Source of the DNA: an uncultured Bacillota bacterium
GTDB taxonomy: Bacteria > Bacillota > Clostridia > Oscillospirales > Oscillospiraceae
DNA length: 10,087 nucleotides
Assembly: GCA_947383275.1 (NCBI GenBank)
Contig: CANDCW010000083.1
Coordinates: forward strand, 1-10,087
Reading direction: 5' to 3'
Shown: positions 5,931 through 10,087 of the stretch, in pieces
How the letters are laid out: every line of letters begins with the position of its first letter
Position numbering within the stretch: the first letter of the stretch is position 1
Made by a program: the position numbers and the translations under genes
The notes under the pieces: model-generated
Databases searched by the model: none
Seen by the model: only the letters and a program-made list of their open reading frames with translations
Told to the model about the DNA's origin: nothing

Positions 5931-5963
5931 CTGACCGCTTTCTCCCGACCAGGCTCCTATAAT
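5931..5963 (+). promoter_or_regulatory. Putative spoIIGA-sigE promoter with long spacer
   Basis: A perfect TATAAT (5958-5963) precedes spoIIGA, but the hexamer at a 17-bp spacing is CCGCTT, which is no -35. The nearest -35-like sequence is CTGACC (5931-5936) with a 21-bp spacer. In Bacillus subtilis the spoIIG promoter is known for a 22-bp spacer and dependence on phosphorylated Spo0A. A weak Spo0A-box-like TGACTAA (5908-5914) lies upstream, with one mismatch to TGNCGAA. Reading it as a Spo0A-dependent promoter is inference. Confidence 0.5.
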
Positions 5964-5989
5964 AGGACGTGCTGAAGGGAGGGGCGGCT

Positions 5990-6871
5990 GTGACAATCAT
6001 TTATGTGGATACGTTGTTTCTCCTCAACGCGCTGGTGGATTATTTGCTCCTGCTGGCCGCGGCCCGTCTGGCGGGGGAGCCCCTGCGGAGGGGGCGCTTC
6101 GCGCTGGGCGCGGCGTTGGGTGGGTTGTATGCGGTGGCCATTTTTTTGCCTGGTCTGGCGTTTCTGGGCCGTCCACTGTGCCGCATCGCCTCCGCAGCCC
6201 TGATGATGCTGGTATCCTACGGGGGAAGCCGCCGCCTGCTGAGGCAGGGATTGCTGTTTGTGGTTCTAACCTGTGCCTTTGGGGGCGGGGTGGTGGCCAT
6301 CGGCCTGCTGGGAGGAACGGGCTTGACACTGGGCAATGGGGTGTTCTATTCCACCCTGGACCTGAAGGTGGTGCTGCTGTCGGCTGCGGTATGCTATGGG
6401 GTGCTGACATTGGTGTTTCAGCGCCTGGCCCGGCACAGTGCGTCAGACGGGGAATTGGTTGACATAAAATTATTCCTGGGGGATCGGAGCCTCTCCCTGA
6501 CCGCCCTGACCGACACGGGAAACACCCTGACTGATCCAGCGTCCGGGCGTCCGGTAGTGGTGGCGGAGGGCGGTCGGGCCGGGCCGCTGTTTCCCAAGGA
6601 ACACTGTCCAAGTTCTGCCGACCTGCGGGATCCCGCCACCGCCCTGCCCCGCTTGGGGACGGGTACCTGGCGGGGACGGTTCCGTTTGCTACCCTACCGC
6701 AGCGTGGGGGTGGACCGGGGGCTGCTGCTGGCCGTCCGAGCGGATGGGCTGGAGCTGAACGGAAAAGGGCAGGGCCCTGTGCTAGTGGCGCTGTCGCCCA
6801 CCCCGGTGTCGGACGGAGGGGGCTATCAGGCGCTGATCGGACCAATGGATGAAAGAGGTGTGTTCAGGTGA
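5990..6871 (+). CDS. spoIIGA: Sigma-E processing aspartic protease SpoIIGA
   Basis: SpoIIGA is the membrane protease that removes the pro-sequence of sigma-E in the mother cell after a signal from the forespore (SpoIIR in Bacillus). The start is taken as GTG at 5990, since GGGAGG lies just before it and the product then begins VTIIYVDTLFLLNALVDYLL, typical of the family; the frame stays open upstream to another GTG. The N-terminal half (1 to about 145) is hydrophobic with about five membrane segments. The C-terminal half carries the aspartic protease motif DTGNTL, with catalytic Asp at 175, followed by 'TDPASGRPVVV'. A late 'LIGP' appears near the end. Length 293 aa is close to the usual ~300. 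It overlaps sigE by 4 nt (GTGA). Confidence 0.95.
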   Translation: MTIIYVDTLFLLNALVDYLLLLAAARLAGEPLRRGRFALGAALGGLYAVAIFLPGLAFLGRPLCRIASAALMMLVSYGGSRRLLRQGLLFVVLTCAFGGGVVAIGLLGGTGLTLGNGVFYSTLDLKVVLLSAAVCYGVLTLVFQRLARHSASDGELVDIKLFLGDRSLSLTALTDTGNTLTDPASGRPVVVAEGGRAGPLFPKEHCPSSADLRDPATALPRLGTGTWRGRFRLLPYRSVGVDRGLLLAVRADGLELNGKGQGPVLVALSPTPVSDGGGYQALIGPMDERGVFR

Positions 6872-7590
6872 AACAAGTTTACATAAAATTAAAGGAGAGC
6901 CTGTCGGCTCTCCTCACCCGGCTGGGGTTGTCTCTGCCGGGAAAGATCATGTATATCGGTGGAAGTGACACCCTTCCCGCTCCCCTGAAACGGGAGGAAG
7001 AAGCCGTCCTCATCGCCCGCCTGGGGGAGGGGGACGCCGAGGCCCGCAACCTGCTCATTGAGCACAACCTTCGTCTGGTGGCCTATATCGCACGGCGGTT
7101 TGAAAACACCGGCATCTATATCGAGGACTTAATCTCGATTGGGACTATCGGGCTGATTAAAGCCGTAGGTACTTACCAGCCTGAGAAAGCCATTAAATTG
7201 GCTACCTATGCCAGCCGGTGCATTGAAAACGAGATCCTTATGTACCTACGGAAAACCGCAAACCAAAAGACAGAGCTGTCCTTTGACGAGCCACTGAACA
7301 CCGATTGGGACGGAAACGAGCTGCTGTTGTCTGACATCTTAGGAACTGACGAGGACGTGGTTGTACAGCCCCTGGAGGCTGACGTGGACCGGCAGCTCCT
7401 CCATCAGGCCATAGAGCGGTTGGATGAGCGGGAGCGGCACATCATTACCCTCCGCTTCGGTTTGGACGGGCGGAGGGAGTGCACCCAGAAGGAGGTGGCA
7501 GACCAGATGGGCATCTCGCAGTCTTACATCTCACGGTTAGAAAAACGGATCATTGCAAGGCTGAAAAAGGAAATTGCAAAGATGCTGTAG
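6868..7590 (+). CDS. sigE: RNA polymerase sigma factor SigE (pro-sigma-E, mother cell)
   Basis: Sigma-E is the early mother-cell sigma factor of sporulation. The 240-residue product aligns throughout by eye with the Bacillus protein (239 aa): an amphipathic pro-sequence 1 to about 28 before 'YIGGSDTLPAPL', the core-binding region 'NLRLVAYIARRFENTG' (67-82), 'IEDLISIGTIGLIKAV' (85-100), the -10-binding 'KLATYASRCIENEILMYLRK' (110-129), 'SFDEPLNTDWDGNELLLSD' (138-156) and a C-terminal region 4 helix-turn-helix 'TQKEVADQMGISQSYISRLE' (206-225). The start is GTG at 6868, overlapping the spoIIGA stop, with GAGGTG upstream. It is kept inactive until SpoIIGA cleaves it. In Bacillus and many clostridia sigG follows; here a convergent antiporter gene ends 17 nt downstream and no terminator is visible in the gap. 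Confidence 0.98.
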   Translation: MKQVYIKLKESLSALLTRLGLSLPGKIMYIGGSDTLPAPLKREEEAVLIARLGEGDAEARNLLIEHNLRLVAYIARRFENTGIYIEDLISIGTIGLIKAVGTYQPEKAIKLATYASRCIENEILMYLRKTANQKTELSFDEPLNTDWDGNELLLSDILGTDEDVVVQPLEADVDRQLLHQAIERLDERERHIITLRFGLDGRRECTQKEVADQMGISQSYISRLEKRIIARLKKEIAKML

Positions 7591-7607
7591 CCGGCAAACT
7601 TGAACCA

Positions 7608-8930
7608 TTACGTTCTTTTTTTCCCCGCGCCTACCAGAATGTAGACAATGGAAGCTGCCGCCAGCAGATAGGGGTAGTATAAGCAGGGCATGATCTGGAA
7701 TGCGGATACCACCCCTCCGGAGGCGGAAATTGCTACCAGCATCTGAGCACCGTAGGGGATAACGCCCTGGAAGATGCAGGAGAAGGTATCCAACAGGGAT
7801 GCCGACTCTTTCGGGGTAATATGGTACTCCTCGCTGATTTCCTTGGCAATGGGGCCGGCCATGACAATGGCTACGGTATTATTCGCAGTGGCAATATCCA
7901 TTGCGCCTACCAGCAGGCCTACGCCCAGCCGACCGCCTACCCGGCCCTTGAATACCCGCCGGATGAAAGCCAGCAGAGCCTCGAAGCCGCCGAATTCCCG
8001 GATCAGCGCGCACATGGCGGATACCAGAATGGTGACCATAATAGTCTCGAACATTCCCGAAGCGCCGGAACCCATACTGCCCAGCAGGCTCATGAAGTCC
8101 ACCGTCCCGGTGAGCAGCACAATGGCTACGCCGGCCAGAATGCCTATAATCAGCACCAAAAATACGTTCAGGCCGGCGATGCCGCCGATGAGAACCAGCA
8201 CATAGGGAATCAGCAGCTGCAGATTGTAGTCGGGGATGTCGATATTCCCCACCCCTGCGTTGATGGACTGGAGCAAAATAACTGCCAGCGTGGCAACAGC
8301 GGCAGGCAGGGCAATTTTAAAGTTTGCGCGGAATTTGTCCCGCATTTCACAGCCTTGCGTGTTGCAGGCGGCAATGGTGGTGTCCGAAATAAAAGACAGG
8401 TTATCTCCAAACATGGCGCCGCCCATAACAGAACCTACACACAGCGCCAGGGAAAAACCGGATACGCTGGACACTGCCGCGGCAATGGGAACAATGAGCG
8501 TAATGGTACCCACCGAGGTTCCCATGGCTGTTGATACAAAGCAGGCCGCGACAAACAATACCGCCACAGAAGCCCAGGCAGGAGTAACGGACAGCAAAAA
8601 GTAGGCCACCGCCTCCGCGCTGCTGCGCCCAGTTACACCCACAAACACTCCGGCCACCAGAAAAATGAGAATCATGGTCATAATGTTTTTGTCCCCTACG
8701 CCTTGAGCCATGATTGTCAGCTTGCCATCAAATTTTAATGCGGGATTTTGGAGACAGGCCACCAAAAGTGCCGCCATAAATACGACAACAATAGGAATAT
8801 TGTAAAATGCCATCTCAATTTTTAAGCCGTACTCAAATACCAGGCCCATCCCTAAGTACAGCACTAAAAACACCAAGATCGGCAGTAAAGCAGCCCCATT
8901 TTTCTGCGGTTTTTTCTCTCTTTGATCCAT
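7608..8930 (-). CDS. NhaC-family Na+/H+ antiporter-like transporter
   Basis: A 440-residue polytopic membrane protein with about eleven or twelve hydrophobic segments. The family mark is GDNLSFISDTT at 175-185 (NhaC family: GDxLSPxSDTT), followed by a 'GCEMRDKFRANFK' loop. Later come 'GAMDIATANNTVAIVMAGPIAKEI' and 'LLDTFSCIFQGVIPYGAQML', also typical. Members exchange Na+ for H+, or couple organic acids such as malate/lactate or amino acids to Na+; the exact substrate cannot be told from sequence. The start is ATG at 8930 because GGAGG lies 8 nt before it; an upstream TTG would put the coding start on top of the promoter's -35 box. It has its own promoter at 8962-8990 and is convergent with sigE. 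Confidence 0.9.
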   Translation of the reverse strand: MDQREKKPQKNGAALLPILVFLVLYLGMGLVFEYGLKIEMAFYNIPIVVVFMAALLVACLQNPALKFDGKLTIMAQGVGDKNIMTMILIFLVAGVFVGVTGRSSAEAVAYFLLSVTPAWASVAVLFVAACFVSTAMGTSVGTITLIVPIAAAVSSVSGFSLALCVGSVMGGAMFGDNLSFISDTTIAACNTQGCEMRDKFRANFKIALPAAVATLAVILLQSINAGVGNIDIPDYNLQLLIPYVLVLIGGIAGLNVFLVLIIGILAGVAIVLLTGTVDFMSLLGSMGSGASGMFETIMVTILVSAMCALIREFGGFEALLAFIRRVFKGRVGGRLGVGLLVGAMDIATANNTVAIVMAGPIAKEISEEYHITPKESASLLDTFSCIFQGVIPYGAQMLVAISASGGVVSAFQIMPCLYYPYLLAAASIVYILVGAGKKRT

Positions 8931-8961
8931 AAATAAAGCCTCCCTTTTCCAGTTTCTTTTT

Positions 8962-8990
8962 ATTTTAGTGGAAAATCTACGTTCTGTCAA
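8962..8990 (-). promoter_or_regulatory. Sigma-A promoter of the NhaC-family gene
   Basis: On the minus strand TTGACA (8985-8990), a 17-bp spacer and TAAAAT (8962-8967) form a near-consensus promoter. The leader to the ATG at 8930 is about 25 nt, too short for a riboswitch. Confidence 0.88.
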
Positions 8991-9050
8991 CGGGATTTGA
9001 GCAATTATTTGGAGACTTCCCCCATAATCTTGAGAAAATGAAAAAGGCTC

Positions 9051-9078
9051 TTTACATTTCGAAAAAATCTGCTATAAT
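9051..9078 (+). promoter_or_regulatory. Sigma-A promoter upstream of the tRNA region
   Basis: TTTACA (9051-9056), a 16-bp spacer and TATAAT (9073-9078) face the degenerate tRNA and tRNA-Ala. No better promoter was seen between the two, so this one probably drives both. Confidence 0.7.
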
Positions 9079-9126
9079 ACAGAAAGCATCTAAATAAGAA
9101 TACAAATGGGTTGGTAAGGTAGGGGG

Positions 9127-9174
9127 TGGCTCGTAGCTCAGTTGGGAACGCATCACATTCGTATCCATAGTGAG
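9127..9174 (+). pseudogene. Degenerate tRNA 5' half (tRNA pseudogene)
   Basis: GTAGCTCAGTTGGGA (9133-9147) matches the position 7-21 region of a normal tRNA and 14 of 15 bases of the tRNA-Ala downstream. Bases are then missing from the D stem (AACGC where GAGAGCGC is expected). An anticodon-loop-like ATTCGTATCC follows, close to GTTCGCATCC of the downstream tRNA. No matching 3' half, T-loop or acceptor strand follows, and the 9175-9296 stretch shows nothing I can name. A working tRNA cannot be folded from it. Confidence 0.6.
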
Positions 9175-9296
9175 AGATATCCGACCCGATTTTCTGTTCC
9201 CCGTTTTCCTGTCCGATTTGTTGGACTTTCCCCTGAAAATTGAATATTTGAGAAATCCAAAATTCGCAACTTTTTTCGCATGAAAAGTGCCGATTT

Positions 9297-9373
9297 GGGC
9301 CTGTAGCTCAGCTGGGAGAGCGCACGGTTCGCATCCGTGAGGTTCGAGGGTTCGATCCCCTTCAGGTCCACCA
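9297..9373 (+). tRNA. tRNA-Ala (anticodon CGC), CCA encoded
   Basis: A cloverleaf folds by hand: acceptor GGGCCTG with CAGGTCC, D arm GCTC/GAGC, anticodon arm CACGG-TTCGCAT-CCGTG with anticodon CGC, T arm GAGGG-TTCGATC-CCCTT, then A and encoded CCA. The acceptor stem contains G3-U70, the main identity element for alanyl-tRNA synthetase, which supports Ala for codon GCG. It is odd that six bases (AGGTTC) lie between the anticodon and T stems, where class I tRNAs have four or five. A hairpin at 9379-9420 follows at once. The gene could be functional or mildly decayed. Confidence 0.85.
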
Positions 9374-9378
9374 TTGTA

Positions 9379-9420
9379 GACAAAACCTGCGTTTAACGGT
9401 AGTTATATGCAGGTTTTGTC
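9379..9420 (+). terminator. Hairpin after tRNA-Ala, probable terminator
   Basis: GACAAAACCTGC and GCAGGTTTTGTC form a perfect 12-bp stem around an 18-nt loop, starting 5 nt after the tRNA CCA. The following GTTTCCTATT is a poor U-tract, so termination may be partial or the TTTTG inside the stem may contribute. Confidence 0.6.
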
Positions 9421-9490
9421 GTTTCCTATTAAATTATATAAAAATTCAGCTCATATTTGGCTATAATTACATATCGGCAGATGCCAGCAA

Positions 9491-9530
9491 GCAGATTTGA
9501 GGAGATTTAATCTCCTTCAAACCTGCTTTT
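9491..9530 (+). terminator. Terminator-like hairpin before the recombinase-domain gene
   Basis: GCAGATTTGA-GGAGAT and ATCTCC-TTCAAACCTGC form a long stem with one mismatch and one bulge around a TTA loop, followed by TTTTATTTA. It ends 27 nt before the ATG at 9558. It could stop read-through from the tRNA or act as an attenuator of the gene behind it. A TATAAT at 9462-9467 lies upstream without a convincing -35. Confidence 0.65.
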
Positions 9531-9557
9531 ATTTATGTTTTAGAAAGTGAGGCTACT

Positions 9558-9908
9558 ATGAAGATTCCGTATGGCTATGTTTTGGGTGGCGAGGGAATTG
9601 CCATCCATGAGGAAAAGGCAGATGTTGTCCGCAGCATATTCGAGTATTATCTTGCAGGAGCCAGCTTGGGGAAAATCGTTGATATGCTCTTTACGAAGGA
9701 CATAGCTTCTCCGACTGGAAACTCCAAATGGACCAGGGCGGCCGTTGATAAGCTCCTGGCCAATAAGAAATATATCCCAATTGTTGGGTTAGGTGTATAT
9801 ATGGATGCTCAATTCGAAAGGGATCGCCGGTGTAATGTGAATTATGACAAGGCCGGACATCCAAGAAAAGCGACCAGATATCGGTCACCTGCTCTCAAAA
9901 CAAGATGA
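9558..9908 (+). CDS. Stand-alone Recombinase-domain protein (serine recombinase remnant or small accessory)
   Basis: The 116 residues start directly in the 'Recombinase' domain (Pfam family of that name) that lies behind the catalytic resolvase domain in large serine recombinases. Visible marks are 'IPYGYVLGGEG' (3-13), 'ADVVRSIFEYYLAGASLGKI' (21-40), 'SPTG' (51-54), 'W' at 58 and 'AAVDKLLANKKYIPIVGLG' (61-79). The catalytic domain with its active serine is absent upstream, and the zinc-ribbon and coiled-coil parts are absent downstream. A site (GTGAGG, 5 nt before the ATG) suggests it is translated. It could be a decayed integrase next to a tRNA, or a deliberate short DNA-binding protein. 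The gene is more AT-rich than the core genes, which fits transfer. Confidence 0.75.
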   Translation: MKIPYGYVLGGEGIAIHEEKADVVRSIFEYYLAGASLGKIVDMLFTKDIASPTGNSKWTRAAVDKLLANKKYIPIVGLGVYMDAQFERDRRCNVNYDKAGHPRKATRYRSPALKTR

Positions 9909-9911
9909 GAC

Positions 9912-9940
9912 TATACAAATCCTGTTTTTTCTGATATACT
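9912..9940 (+). promoter_or_regulatory. Possible promoter of the last ORF
   Basis: TATACA (9912-9917), a 17-bp spacer and TATACT (9935-9940) with an extended -10 TGA before it. A start point near 9947 would give a short leader to the ATG at 9965. Confidence 0.5.
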
Positions 9941-9964
9941 TGCAGAAAAAGGGAGAATGGGATC

Positions 9965-10087
9965 ATGACAGAGAAAGAAGTTGATGAACTGTACATACGT
10001 TTGGCATTCCAATATGAGTCCACAATTGGTCGGCTTCTCGACAAGAAGATAATAGACCAGGATTTGGTGGACAGGCACAGGAAGTCT
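9965..10087 (+). CDS. Unrecognised ORF, N-terminal 41 residues (runs off window)
   Basis: An ATG at 9965, 9 nt after GGGAG, opens a frame that stays open to the window end for 41 codons. It begins MTEKEVDELYIRLAFQYEST and continues with IGRLLDKKIIDQDLVDRHRKS. The sequence is highly charged, probably helical, with no signal peptide or membrane segment. I do not recognise it. It follows the recombinase-domain gene by 56 nt and has its own possible promoter, so it may belong to the same accessory segment. Confidence 0.6.
   Translation, partial: MTEKEVDELYIRLAFQYESTIGRLLDKKIIDQDLVDRHRKS

Noticed and set aside
6024..6845. Long minus-strand open frame of 273 codons opposite spoIIGA
   Set aside because: Pro- and Arg-rich translation typical of the antisense of GC-rich coding DNA; spoIIGA is certain on the other strand.
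7821..8534. Plus-strand 237-codon frame opposite the NhaC-family gene
   Set aside because: Gln/His/Asn-rich composition expected from the antisense of a membrane protein gene; no family features.
8931..8961. Possible riboswitch in the leader of the antiporter gene
   Set aside because: The leader predicted from the promoter is only about 25 nt and holds nothing but the ribosome binding site.
9153..9383. Minus-strand 76-codon frame containing 'KGIEPSNLTDANRALSQLSYR'
   Set aside because: This is the familiar false protein made by translating the antisense of a tRNA; it covers tRNA-Ala and the pseudogene.
9297..9420. Attachment-site repeat of the tRNA-Ala 3' end
   Set aside because: No second copy of the tRNA 3' end was seen in the window; the search would have to go beyond 10087.
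1..10087. CRISPR array, toxin-antitoxin pair, or insertion sequence
   Set aside because: No spaced direct repeats, transposase motifs or toxin-antitoxin-like gene pairs were found on reading both strands.

Overview
The window looks like the chromosome of a GC-rich, endospore-forming Gram-positive bacterium of the Clostridia. Three kinds of evidence support this: sporulation genes (spoVAD, spoVAE, spoIIGA, sigE), strong AGGAGG-type ribosome binding sites, and consensus sigma-A promoters. A gut Oscillospiraceae/Flavonifractor-like lineage fits the base composition and gene neighbourhoods, but that placement is inference.

Layout. (1) 1-2141, minus strand: a housekeeping operon driven by a near-perfect promoter at 2113-2141, in the order ybeY, a 66-residue single-pass membrane protein, era, a 48-residue YqzL-like protein, and recO (cut by the window edge). 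It joins ribosome/rRNA maturation (YbeY, Era) with recombinational repair (RecO). (2) 2187-3662, plus strand: spoVAD and spoVAE, divergent from ybeY and closed by a strong terminator. They belong to the dipicolinic-acid channel system of the spore; the usual upstream partner spoVAC is not here. (3) 3661-5888, minus strand: a three-gene overlapping operon of a PadR-type repressor and two DUF2812 membrane proteins, a short one and a long one. Its promoter has perfect -35 and -10 boxes, and a 25-bp palindrome covers the -10 and the start point, which is a good candidate autoregulatory operator. (4) 5958-7590, plus strand: spoIIGA-sigE, the mother-cell sigma-E factor and the protease that activates it, with a 4-nt overlap. 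sigG does not follow. (5) 7608-8990, minus strand: an NhaC-family antiporter with its own consensus promoter. (6) 9051-9420, plus strand: a tRNA promoter, a degenerate tRNA 5' half, and a tRNA-Ala(CGC) with an unusual 6-nt variable loop, then a hairpin. (7) 9421-10087, plus strand: a more AT-rich stretch with a terminator-like hairpin, a stand-alone Recombinase-domain protein lacking the catalytic resolvase domain, and the start of an unrecognised ORF. This looks like the edge or remnant of a mobile region next to the tRNA.

The longest gene-free stretch is 8931-9296. It holds the antiporter promoter, the tRNA promoter and the degenerate tRNA; 9175-9296 shows nothing I can name. No CRISPR array, rRNA, riboswitch or insertion sequence was seen. 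No wholly new system is obvious. The most distinctive points are the PadR/DUF2812 operon with its operator, the internally deleted DUF2812 paralogue, the broken-up sporulation gene clusters, and the tRNA/recombinase remnant.
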